Of a stretch of 11,401 bases of DNA, positions 1 through 6,780 are shown in pieces. Within the stretch, counting starts at the first letter, position 1. Every line of letters begins with the position of its first letter. The DNA comes from Clostridium sp. CAG:253 (GTDB lineage: Bacteria; Bacillota; Clostridia; Lachnospirales; Lachnospiraceae). Under the pieces are notes generated by a model. It did not search any database. It was not told where the DNA came from and worked only from the letters and a program-made list of their open reading frames with translations. The stretch lies in NCBI GenBank assembly GCA_000436755.1, contig FR887324.1:16358-27758 (forward strand), read 5' to 3'. The position numbers were made by a program, and so were the translations under genes.

Positions 1-1084
1 TTCTTGGAACAGCACTCTTTCCATACTTTTCCGTAAACATCCTTCTTATTTTAACAGCGTAATCCTCTGAATCGTGACCATTTACAAGGTATCCGCCCTT
101 TGCATGTATAACAAGTTCCCTAACACCTCTTATATCAGAAGCAATTACAGGAAGTCCCACTGCCATTGCTTCCATAACGGCGACCGGCAGCCCTTCCTGA
201 AAAGACGGAAATACAAAGCAATCACATTCATCGAGTACATCCGGTACATCCTTTACATAACCGGCAAAAATAACCTGCTTTTCTACTCCAAGTTCTTCTG
301 CCTTCTTTCTCAGCTGTTGTTCCATTGCTCCGGTACCGCATACAAGATATGATATATTCATGTCCTTAAGCAGTGCCATTGCTTCTATGATACATATATG
401 ATTTTTTCTCTTGCTAAGCTCTCCTACGCTAACAATTATATCGTCATTATTGCAAATTCCAAATCTTTCGTATATGGTTCTCTTACTTTTTTCTTTTGGA
501 TTTTCATCATATTTTTTATATTTTGAAAGATTCATACCTATTCCCATTGTACGCTCAACTTTTCCACGCACCGGAAACCTGGATGCTCTTTTATAGTCTT
601 CCTCGTTTATAAGTATCAATCTGTCCGTATATCTTGCCAAATATCTTTCTATAGGATAATACACCCAGTTCTTTATAGGTGCTCCCGTGTAAAAATGCAG
701 ACCATGTGCCGTATATATAACAGGTACATTTCTTCCTGTCTCCTTTCTTACTTTTTGTGCCGCTGCTCGTGCCAGAACACCACTCATAGGCATATGACAA
801 TGTATAAAATCATATTTTTCATCAAGCATTAACTTTTTAAGCTGTTTATAGGCAATCTTTACGTTTTTTGAAAAAGGCGAACGCTCAAAATCTATCTGAT
901 GACAGATTATCCCCGTTCCTTCCAGCCTGCTATTGTCATTTCCATATACTATAGTATCAAAGTTTGATGCATAATGCACTTCATATCCCATTTCCTGCAA
1001 TATTTTTACATTATTCATCTCAAACTGCGGCACAAAACCGCTCACTCTTGTAACAAGAAGTGCTTTTTTATTTTTACTGCTCAT
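1..1084 (-). CDS. Family-4 glycosyltransferase (GT-B fold), 3' end cut by window
   Basis: Likely a cytoplasmic or membrane-associated enzyme that transfers a sugar from a nucleotide donor to a growing lipid-linked glycan. My translation gives 361 residues, open through position 2. The N-terminal half has a Glycosyl_transf_4-like start (RVSGFVPQFEMNN, residues 13-25, then GYEVHYASN) and an HCHMPMSG segment (95-102). The C-terminal half has the Glycos_transf_1 pattern: VGELSKRKNH (220-229), VCGTGAMEQQL (248-258), and FQEGLPVAVMEAMAVGLP with the EX7E pair at E297 and E305, which normally contacts the nucleotide-sugar. Family members are usually about 370-380 residues, so only the last few residues should be missing. 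The ATG at 1084 lies inside the last codons of the upstream sugar transferase (11-bp overlap), suggesting translational coupling. It resembles EpsD/CapM-type exopolysaccharide transferases, but donor, acceptor and linkage cannot be read from sequence. Confidence 0.93.
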   Translation of the reverse strand, partial: MSSKNKKALLVTRVSGFVPQFEMNNVKILQEMGYEVHYASNFDTIVYGNDNSRLEGTGIICHQIDFERSPFSKNVKIAYKQLKKLMLDEKYDFIHCHMPMSGVLARAAAQKVRKETGRNVPVIYTAHGLHFYTGAPIKNWVYYPIERYLARYTDRLILINEEDYKRASRFPVRGKVERTMGIGMNLSKYKKYDENPKEKSKRTIYERFGICNNDDIIVSVGELSKRKNHICIIEAMALLKDMNISYLVCGTGAMEQQLRKKAEELGVEKQVIFAGYVKDVPDVLDECDCFVFPSFQEGLPVAVMEAMAVGLPVIASDIRGVRELVIHAKGGYLVNGHDSEDYAVKIRRMFTEKYGKSAVPR

Positions 1085-2495
1085 TTTTTACAATTTCCTC
1101 AACTATCTTTTCCACTGACTCTGCATTTTCATCCACATTTTTCTCTGCCGTAGTCTGGTCATCTGCCACGCCCTCTGTTGCCTCTTTTTTCAGTACTGTT
1201 TTTACTGTCATAAGTATAAGTTTTATGTCTGTCCACAATGAATAGTTTTCAATATAAAATAAATCCAGTTTCAATTTGTCATATGGTGTTGTGTTGTATT
1301 TTCCATAAACCTGTGCATAGCCGGTAAGTCCTGCTTTTACCCTTGTCCTAAACGGAAATTCCGGCATTTCCTCACAATACTGTTTCATTATCTCCGGTCT
1401 CTCGGGTCTTGGCCCCACAAATGACATATCTCCCTTTATTATATTGAACAACTGTGGCAATTCGTCGACACGCGTTGCCCTGATAAATTTCCCTACCGGA
1501 GTGATACGCTCATCATTTTCCTTTGCAAGTTTTGCAACACCGTCACCCTCTGCATTTACTATCATACTCCTAAATTTATATATTTCAAACTCTCTCTCAT
1601 ATTTCGTACAACGGATCTGCTTATAAAACACCGGACCTTTGTCGTAAAGTTTTATTGCTGCCGCCGTAAACAGCATAACCGGTGATGCTATAATTGTCAT
1701 AGGTACAGCTATAATAAGGTCTAATGCTCTCTTAAATAATCTCTGGTCAAAGCTTAATGTATATCCTTTTGAGAGAAGAAACGGTGTATCAAATACATGA
1801 ATCCTGTCTGCCCCCATAAGTATAATATCTGAAATTTTTGGTATTACATACGCTCTCACTTTGTTTGCATAGCAATATTTCAACATGTCATTTCTTTTTT
1901 CTGCCGATATATCACCTATAATTACTGCCTGAAATTTTTTTATTTTCTCTGCTATCTTGTCAATGCCCTCATCTATGTTTATCGCATCATATATTGCATA
2001 CTTGTCCCTTCTTGCCTCAACTTTATATACAAGGTCAGCCGCCGGTCTGTCTCCATATATCAATAATATCTTCCACGGCTGGAATATTCTGTTGTAAAAA
2101 TGTATAATCAGAAAATTCCATATTGTTGAAACCAACATTTCTACTGCCATTATACCCACAAGATAAATAGGATTTACAAATCCGAATGCAAGCAGTGATA
2201 TAATAAAATACATAACTACATTCGACAAAAAAAGACTTAGATACTGTGACAGCATAACTTCAAGCCTTCTGTATTGTCCTATCTTCATGCTTCCATACAT
2301 CGTTGAAAAGAAAAACAATATCATTGCATACAAGCCGATGATTGCATAATGTCCTCTGCGGTAGAATGTTGTAACAAACATAGTTCCCGCATAATAGTGA
2401 TACCATGCATATGAAAACACGAGTGCCATCAATACTATATTTATGAGTGACGCAAAAAACAATATAGTTTTTTTGTATGGGTCATAATTTTTCAT
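1074..2495 (-). CDS. Exopolysaccharide-priming sugar-1-phosphate transferase (polyprenyl-phosphate glycosylphosphotransferase)
   Basis: Probable initiating enzyme of the polysaccharide pathway: it moves a sugar-1-phosphate from a nucleotide sugar to undecaprenyl phosphate at the inner membrane face. The 473-residue protein has four N-terminal membrane segments (about 10-32, 50-68, 85-106, 108-131), a middle Rossmann-like CoA-binding-type domain (WKILLIYGDR at 141-150), and the C-terminal bacterial sugar transferase domain. That domain starts at FKRALDLI (254-261), has a Ser-Pro kink (271-272) as in re-entrant membrane helices, then KFRSM (307-311), DELPQL (344-349, holding the Asp-Glu pair known as catalytic in PglC-like enzymes), GPRPERPE (361-368) and AGLTGYAQVYGKY (388-400). 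This is the WbaP/CpsE-type long architecture. I chose the ATG at 2495 because GAGG lies 6 nt upstream; another ATG at 2507 would add four residues but has no good site. The last ~33 residues are a Glu/Lys/Asp-rich tail beyond the usual domain end. Sugar specificity is unknown. Confidence 0.93.
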   Translation of the reverse strand: MKNYDPYKKTILFFASLINIVLMALVFSYAWYHYYAGTMFVTTFYRRGHYAIIGLYAMILFFFSTMYGSMKIGQYRRLEVMLSQYLSLFLSNVVMYFIISLLAFGFVNPIYLVGIMAVEMLVSTIWNFLIIHFYNRIFQPWKILLIYGDRPAADLVYKVEARRDKYAIYDAINIDEGIDKIAEKIKKFQAVIIGDISAEKRNDMLKYCYANKVRAYVIPKISDIILMGADRIHVFDTPFLLSKGYTLSFDQRLFKRALDLIIAVPMTIIASPVMLFTAAAIKLYDKGPVFYKQIRCTKYEREFEIYKFRSMIVNAEGDGVAKLAKENDERITPVGKFIRATRVDELPQLFNIIKGDMSFVGPRPERPEIMKQYCEEMPEFPFRTRVKAGLTGYAQVYGKYNTTPYDKLKLDLFYIENYSLWTDIKLILMTVKTVLKKEATEGVADDQTTAEKNVDENAESVEKIVEEIVKNEQ

Positions 2496-2501
2496 TTTTA
2501 T

Positions 2502-2505
2502 CCTC
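2502..2505 (-). promoter_or_regulatory. Ribosome binding site fixing the sugar transferase start
   Basis: GAGG on the minus strand lies 6 nt before the ATG at 2495. The alternative in-frame ATG at 2507 contains part of this site itself and has only a weak AAGA upstream, so the downstream ATG is preferred. Confidence 0.7.
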
Positions 2506-2534
2506 ATTTCTTACAATAACGAATACTTATCTGT

Positions 2535-2551
2535 CTGACATATCATATCAG
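2535..2551 (-). other. Small hairpin in the leader of the polysaccharide operon
   Basis: Minus-strand CTGATAT and ATGTCAG can pair around a 3-nt loop, with one G-U pair. It is not followed by a T tract, so it is not a terminator. It may be chance in AT-rich DNA. Confidence 0.25.
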
Positions 2552-2583
2552 GCTTGCGTACATACAGTAAATCAATACTAACC

Positions 2584-2612
2584 ATTTTACTAATTTCTCT
2601 ATTTAATGTCAA
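2584..2612 (-). promoter_or_regulatory. Sigma-A-type promoter for the sugar transferase-glycosyltransferase operon
   Basis: On the minus strand a perfect TTGACA (2612-2607) is followed by a 17-nt spacer and TAAAAT (2589-2584), one mismatch from TATAAT. The predicted start of transcription is near 2577, giving a leader of about 80 nt before the ATG at 2495. The leader contains a weak hairpin (2535-2551, 7-bp stem with one G-T pair, 3-nt loop). Assignment rests on consensus match and position only. Confidence 0.75.
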
Positions 2613-2620
2613 CTTTAGTG

Positions 2621-2648
2621 TTGTTTCTTTCAAAAATGTATGTATAAT
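2621..2648 (+). promoter_or_regulatory. Sigma-A-type promoter for the O-antigen ligase-like gene
   Basis: TTGTTT (2621-2626), a 16-nt spacer, then a perfect TATAAT (2643-2648). Transcription would begin near 2655, about 43 nt before the ATG at 2698. This promoter lies downstream of the in-frame ATG at 2554, which argues against the longer protein. It stands back to back with the minus-strand promoter; the two -35 boxes are separated by 8 bp (2613-2620). Confidence 0.7.
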
Positions 2649-2685
2649 ATATATGTTACTGACTTTCAGCAACAATTTTATTTTA

Positions 2686-2691
2686 GGGAGG
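2686..2691 (+). promoter_or_regulatory. Strong ribosome binding site fixing the ligase-like gene start
   Basis: GGGAGG is located 6 nt upstream of the ATG at 2698. No comparable site precedes the more upstream in-frame ATGs, so translation very probably begins at MAYQNAKK. Confidence 0.85.
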
Positions 2692-2697
2692 ACTATT

Positions 2698-4530
2698 ATG
2701 GCATATCAGAATGCTAAAAAAAATCAGGAATCTGCTGAAAAAAAATATCCATTGGGACTTTTACTTCCAATTATTGCTATACTCGGTGTGATTCCGCTTA
2801 TTACTTATATGTATAAATATTATACAAAACTGGAAAATTTTGAATGGTTTAAGGGTTCGTCACAAACACTTGACTTTTTCCTTCATACAAAGCTTGTCTG
2901 GTTCATCATTGCATGTGTCTATATTATTTTTTGTCTTATCTATGTAATCTTTGCAGATGAGCAGAAGGCAGCATGGACTAAACAACTGATACCGCTTGCT
3001 ATTTATTGTGGTATCACTTTTATATCAGCTCTTGCATCTAAATACAGATCATTTTCTTTTTCCGGAATTTACGAACAGTTTGAACCTGTATGGGCTCTCA
3101 TGGGTTATTGTCTTACCGCATACTACTGCTTTTTCATTATGCGTTCGGAAGCAGCCGTAAAGCGTATTATGCCATGGTTTGTTGCCGGCATATCAGTCAT
3201 GACTGCCCTCGGTCTGTCACAGGCATTCAAACATGACTTTTTCCGTACAGACTTAGGTTTTAAGCTTATGACACCGTCAAACTACACCGGAAATAAATTC
3301 AAATTCAATTTTGAGGAGGGACGTACATATCTTTCTTTATATAATCCAAACTATGTTGGCTTTTATGTATGTCTTGTGGTTCCAATCCTTGCAGCTCTCA
3401 TCTTTACATGTAAAAAAGTCTGGGCAAGACTTGGATGTACTTTCCTTATAGTAGCTCTCATGGTAATACTTTTTGCATCACAGTCACGTGCCGGTATTCT
3501 TGCACTTATGTTCTCACTTATAGTAATGCTTCTCTGTATGAGAAAGGTGTTTATCAAGAATATTAAAATAGTTATTATTGCGGTGATACTGTTTATAATT
3601 GCATTTATCGGGATAAATGTTGCAAATCATGGTATTCTTATCAATCGTTTAAAAACAATGTTCAACAGTGAGGCTGAATCCCATCCGCTCAGTGAGATTA
3701 CAACAAACAAAGACAACGTTTCAATCGTCTACAACAATAACACTCTTGTTGTTAAATGCTCACAGGATTCAAACGGAAATGATATATTTGAACTTTCTGA
3801 CAAAGCAGGCAATGAGATTTCTTATTCACTTAACGAAGATAAGTCTGCTTACGTTATAAATGATGAAAGATTTCCTTTTTCATTTACTTCCGTTCGTTCC
3901 GATAGCTTCAATGGTTTTCAGGTTACTATTGATGACAAACAGTGGTACTTTACAAACATGATGAAAGACAATGATACAAGTTATTACGGAATGTCAAACG
4001 GTGCCATCATGAAATATACCAAACAGGATACTTCAATTCCTTTCCTCGAAAAGCACTACCATTTTGCTAACATGCGTGGTTATATCTGGGCTAGAACAAT
4101 TCCTCTTTTAAAGAAGTATTTCTTCCTCGGTTCAGGTCCTGATACTTTTATCATTGCATTCCCTAACAATGATGCAGTTGGACTATACAACTCAGGCCAT
4201 ACTAATGAAATCATCACAAAACCTCATTGCATGTTCCTGCAGATAGGTGTCCAGACTGGTGTCATTTCGCTGATTGCATTGCTTGTTTTCTTTATATGGT
4301 ACCTGGTAAGCAACTTAAAACTCTACTGGAAACATGATTTTAACGGTTATATGTCCAAAATCGGTGTGAGCATATTCGTTGCAGTTATAGGTTATCTTAT
4401 AATCGCTCTCACCAACGATTCATGCATCGCAGTAGCTCCTATCTTCTATGCTTTAATCGGTATGGGACTTGGTATCAATTACACTTTAAAAAAAGATAAA
4501 GAACAATCTGCTGAAACTGTACAGTCATAA
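2698..4530 (+). CDS. O-antigen ligase/polymerase (Wzy/WaaL)-family membrane protein
   Basis: Likely polymerises lipid-linked repeat units or transfers glycan to an acceptor on the outer face of the membrane. The 610-residue protein has about ten or more hydrophobic segments. Family marks include SQSRAGILAL (261-270, with the Arg typical of Wzy/WaaL proteins), the RGYIWARTIPLL segment (460-471), LGSGPDTF (477-484), and a membrane-proximal KPHCMFLQIGVQTGV (508-522), matching the conserved His region usually read as HN-x-Y/F-L; here Asn is replaced by Cys. Between residues about 315 and 450 lies a hydrophilic, probably beta-rich insert of about 135 residues, expected to face outward. A short charged tail follows the last helix. 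Start chosen by the GGGAGG site and by the promoter lying downstream of earlier ATGs. It is a single-gene unit divergent from the priming transferase and ends at a strong terminator. Whether it is a polymerase or a ligase cannot be decided from sequence. Confidence 0.88.
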   Translation: MAYQNAKKNQESAEKKYPLGLLLPIIAILGVIPLITYMYKYYTKLENFEWFKGSSQTLDFFLHTKLVWFIIACVYIIFCLIYVIFADEQKAAWTKQLIPLAIYCGITFISALASKYRSFSFSGIYEQFEPVWALMGYCLTAYYCFFIMRSEAAVKRIMPWFVAGISVMTALGLSQAFKHDFFRTDLGFKLMTPSNYTGNKFKFNFEEGRTYLSLYNPNYVGFYVCLVVPILAALIFTCKKVWARLGCTFLIVALMVILFASQSRAGILALMFSLIVMLLCMRKVFIKNIKIVIIAVILFIIAFIGINVANHGILINRLKTMFNSEAESHPLSEITTNKDNVSIVYNNNTLVVKCSQDSNGNDIFELSDKAGNEISYSLNEDKSAYVINDERFPFSFTSVRSDSFNGFQVTIDDKQWYFTNMMKDNDTSYYGMSNGAIMKYTKQDTSIPFLEKHYHFANMRGYIWARTIPLLKKYFFLGSGPDTFIIAFPNNDAVGLYNSGHTNEIITKPHCMFLQIGVQTGVISLIALLVFFIWYLVSNLKLYWKHDFNGYMSKIGVSIFVAVIGYLIIALTNDSCIAVAPIFYALIGMGLGINYTLKKDKEQSAETVQS

Positions 4531-4541
4531 AATGATGCAAT

Positions 4542-4561
4542 GGTCAAAATACCTTTTGACC
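4542..4561. repeat. Perfect 8-bp hairpin just after the ligase-like gene
   Basis: GGTCAAAA (4542-4549) and TTTTGACC (4554-4561) are perfect complements around a 4-nt loop, TACC. It begins 11 nt past the stop codon and lacks a following T tract, so it is not a terminator by itself. It could protect the mRNA 3' end or be a protein binding site; neither is shown. Confidence 0.5.
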
Positions 4562-4576
4562 CCAATATCATAACCT

Positions 4577-4628
4577 CACAAAAAAATAACACCAATCACT
4601 TGATGATGATTGGTGTTATTTTTTTGTG
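4577..4628. terminator. Bidirectional Rho-independent terminator
   Basis: A perfect 22-bp inverted repeat (4577-4598 with 4607-4628) encloses an 8-nt loop. The core arm is ATAACACCAATCA, and the outer arm is a run of seven A on the left and seven T on the right, so either strand yields a stable hairpin ending in a U tract. It lies 46 nt after the stop of the ligase-like gene and about 210 nt beyond the end of nadA, so it can stop transcription arriving from both sides. Confidence 0.92.
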
Positions 4629-4671
4629 TATATCATAATCTTCGGTGTACGGCCCGGTATACGATATACAC
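4626..4671. repeat. Inverted repeat next to the terminator
   Basis: GTGTATATC (4626-4634) is perfectly complementary to GATATACAC (4663-4671). Inside it GTGTAC (4645-4650) and GTATAC (4657-4662) can also pair with one G-U pair, stacking directly on the outer stem with a 10-nt bulge on one side. The outer arm shares three bases with the terminator stem, so the two folds would compete. Confidence 0.45.
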
Positions 4672-4724
4672 AGATATAGCAAATCATGTCCAATATTTTC
4701 AAACCCCCGGATGTGTGTACGGCC
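4645..4724. repeat. 10-bp direct repeat pair, GTGTACGGCC
   Basis: GTGTACGGCC occurs at 4645-4654 and again at 4715-4724, 70 bp apart, in otherwise AT-rich intergenic DNA. The segment between contains a CCCCCGG run. This may be part of a dispersed intergenic repeat, but one window cannot show that. Confidence 0.45.
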
Positions 4725-4840
4725 ACTTCTTCAAATCTGAAAATACCTTCGCATGTTTACTTCTTGAGTAAGTATTTTACCTTTTTGCTATCCATTAATA
4801 ATATCGGATTTTTTTAGAATTTAATTAACAACTTTTATCA

Positions 4841-5749
4841 TTATTTTGCCAATTCGAGCATTTTCTGAAGCGGTTTACATGCCTCATTCATAATATCATC
4901 AGAAAGAAGCACTTCCTCTGTCGGATTTTCCATAACTGCTGCCACTTTTTCAAGACTTACCTTCTTCATATTCGGACAGAACTGTCTGTGACCTACTGAA
5001 TAAAATTTCTTATCAGGATTCTGTTTACTGAGTTTAAAGAAAATTCCCATCTCTGTACAGATAATAAATTTCTTGCACTCACTCTCTGTAGCATAATCAA
5101 GTATTCCTGCTGTACTTCCTATATAATCGGCAAGTTCAAGCACGTCCTCCGTGCATTCAGGGTGTGCAAGTACGAGTGCATCAGGATGATGCTCTTTTGC
5201 TTCTGCAACAAGTTTTGGGTCAATACTCTTATGGACATGACAGAAACCGTCGTTAAATATAAATTCTTTTTCAGGAAGCTGCTTTGCAACATATCTTCCA
5301 AGATTATTGTCAGGGACAAAGAATATTCTTTTATTATTTATATTCTTTACTACCTTAATTGCGTTTGAGGATGTTACACATACATCTGACACAGCCTTTA
5401 TCTCTGCTGTCGAGTTTACATAACAGACTACCGCCACATCGTCATACTGCTCTCTAACCTCTTTTATACGGTCTACAGTAACCATATGAGCCATAGGGCA
5501 ATCTGCTGTCACATCTGCCATATATACATGTTTTTCAGGATTCAAAAGTTTTGCGCTCTCTCCCATAAATGAAACTCCGGCAAATAATATATTTTTTGCC
5601 TCTACCTCTGTAGCAACTTTGCTCAGATAAAATGAGTCGCCTACATAGTCTGCTATATCCTGAACAGCACCATCTACATAATAATGTGCCAATATAACAA
5701 AATCATTTTCTTTTTTTAATCTCTCAATCTTTTGAATAAGTTCTTCCAT
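4841..5749 (-). CDS. nadA: Quinolinate synthase NadA
   Basis: An oxygen-sensitive [4Fe-4S] enzyme that condenses iminoaspartate with dihydroxyacetone phosphate to make quinolinate, the precursor of NAD. The 302-residue protein shows the three-fold pseudo-symmetric NadA pattern: AHYYVDGAVQDIADYVGDS (21-39), FAGVSFMGESAKLLNP (56-71), TADCPMAH (81-88), CYVNSTAEIKA (109-119), VPDNNLG (145-151), GFCHVHKS (168-175), HPEC (196-199), GSTAGILDY (211-219) and FCPNMKK (257-263). Cluster ligands by family alignment are C84, C170 and C258; substrate-site residues H22, S39, N112, H196 and E198 are present. I start at the ATG at 5749 because GGAG lies 6 nt upstream; an ATG at 5761 would add four residues. 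It follows dus after a 51-bp gap and is the last gene before the convergent region. nadB and nadC, often adjacent, are not in the window. Confidence 0.97.
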   Translation of the reverse strand: MEELIQKIERLKKENDFVILAHYYVDGAVQDIADYVGDSFYLSKVATEVEAKNILFAGVSFMGESAKLLNPEKHVYMADVTADCPMAHMVTVDRIKEVREQYDDVAVVCYVNSTAEIKAVSDVCVTSSNAIKVVKNINNKRIFFVPDNNLGRYVAKQLPEKEFIFNDGFCHVHKSIDPKLVAEAKEHHPDALVLAHPECTEDVLELADYIGSTAGILDYATESECKKFIICTEMGIFFKLSKQNPDKKFYSVGHRQFCPNMKKVSLEKVAAVMENPTEEVLLSDDIMNEACKPLQKMLELAK

Positions 5750-5755
5750 TTTTAT

Positions 5756-5759
5756 CTCC
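5756..5759 (-). promoter_or_regulatory. Ribosome binding site fixing the nadA start
   Basis: GGAG on the minus strand lies 6 nt before the ATG at 5749. It overlaps the second codon of the alternative start at 5761, which has no good site of its own. Confidence 0.7.
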
Positions 5760-5800
5760 ATTTCATTTTAGTAATATATCAGGATTCATCGGCTATTGCC

Positions 5801-6772
5801 TTAATTATTTTCTATACAGCTGCTTATAAGCTGTTCAAGCTGCTCATAAGATTCTACTTCGTTTACTTTTCTTCGTATCGATGATGAGTTTTTGTATCCT
5901 GCCGTATACCAGCCCACATGCTTTCGCATCTCACGTATTCCAAGATATTCACCTTTATATTCTATCTGTAGTTTTGTATGCCTTAATATCATGGCAGCAA
6001 CTTCATCAAACGACGGCTTTTCAGAATATTCACCTGTTTCTTCATATTCTTTTATCTGTCTAAACAGCCACGGATTTCCTCTTGCTCCTCTTGCAAGCAT
6101 AAGTCCGTCACAGCCCGTTTCTTTTTTACATCTGACTGCATCCTCCGGTGTGAATATATCACCACTCGCTATAACCGGAATTGTCACCGTTTCTTTTACT
6201 TTTTTTATAATCTCCCAGTCTGCTTTTCCCGAATAATACTGTTCCCTTGTCCTGCCGTGTACCGCAATCGCACTTGCACCACTTTGTTCCATCAGCTTTG
6301 CAAATTCAACAGCATTTATATTGTCATCATTGAAGCCTTTTCTGAATTTCACTGTTACCGGCTTTTTAATTCTGTCTGATATTGCTCTTACAATCTTAGA
6401 GGCAAGTTCCGGATTTTTCATAAGTGCCGAACCCTCACCATTGTTTACTACCTTCGGTACGGGACAACCCATATTTATATCCAATATATCAAAATTTCTT
6501 TTCTCTATCTGCTCTGCCATATCTGCCATGAGTTCAGGTTCTGAGCCAAATAACTGTAATGCTATCGGATGTTCTGTGTCATCTATCTGCCACAATGGTT
6601 CCGTATTTTTATTTTTATAATAAATACCCTTGGCACTTATCATTTCCGTATAAAGCAAATCTGCTCCAAACTCTTTACATATGGTACGAAACGGCATATC
6701 CGTGACTCCCGCCATCGGCCCCAATGCAAGGTCACCGTCTATCTTTACATTTCCAATATAAAATCCACTCAT
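5801..6772 (-). CDS. dus: tRNA-dihydrouridine synthase (Dus family)
   Basis: An FMN enzyme that reduces specific uridines in the tRNA D-loop region to dihydrouridine with NADPH. The 323-residue protein is a standard-length Dus: an N-terminal TIM barrel with LGPMAGVTDMPFR (17-29, FMN site), ALQLFGSEPE (71-80), DINMGCPVPKV (98-108, with catalytic C103 that donates a proton to the uracil ring), NNGEGSALM (110-118), VKFRKGF (141-147), VHGRTREQYYSGKADW (171-186), IASGDIF (201-207) and ARGARGNPWLF (227-237), followed by the helical tRNA-binding domain (about 255-320). It is closest to the DusB/Dus1 type of Firmicutes. The start lies 8 bp after the coaX stop, with GAGAG upstream, so cotranscription is likely. 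The target uridine cannot be assigned from sequence. Confidence 0.95.
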   Translation of the reverse strand: MSGFYIGNVKIDGDLALGPMAGVTDMPFRTICKEFGADLLYTEMISAKGIYYKNKNTEPLWQIDDTEHPIALQLFGSEPELMADMAEQIEKRNFDILDINMGCPVPKVVNNGEGSALMKNPELASKIVRAISDRIKKPVTVKFRKGFNDDNINAVEFAKLMEQSGASAIAVHGRTREQYYSGKADWEIIKKVKETVTIPVIASGDIFTPEDAVRCKKETGCDGLMLARGARGNPWLFRQIKEYEETGEYSEKPSFDEVAAMILRHTKLQIEYKGEYLGIREMRKHVGWYTAGYKNSSSIRRKVNEVESYEQLEQLISSCIENN

Positions 6773-6780
6773 ATTTCTCT

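Larger units (their letters stand above)
4531..4840. other. Convergent intergenic region without a recognised gene
   Basis: This 310-bp stretch separates the ends of the ligase-like gene and nadA. Its left third holds two hairpins (4542-4561 and the terminator 4577-4628). Positions 4626-4724 hold a 9-bp inverted repeat and a 10-bp direct repeat. The remainder up to 4840 is AT-rich, with only a weak TTACT/AGTAA hairpin near 4760. I found no tRNA, riboswitch or convincing small gene. A 46-codon open frame on the minus strand (4619-4756) lacks a good start. Confidence 0.7.

Noticed and set aside
2554..2697. A longer start (ATG at 2554) for the O-antigen ligase-like gene
   Set aside because: The predicted promoter (2621-2648) lies downstream of this ATG, it has no good ribosome binding site, and GGGAGG sits 6 nt before the ATG at 2698.
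4619..4756. A 46-codon open frame on the minus strand past nadA
   Set aside because: It has no start codon with a ribosome binding site, the only internal Met is deep in the frame, and it ends inside the terminator stem. It is more likely chance or part of a repeat.
5750..5800. A separate promoter for nadA
   Set aside because: A TATATT is present in the gap, but no -35-like box at proper spacing was found.
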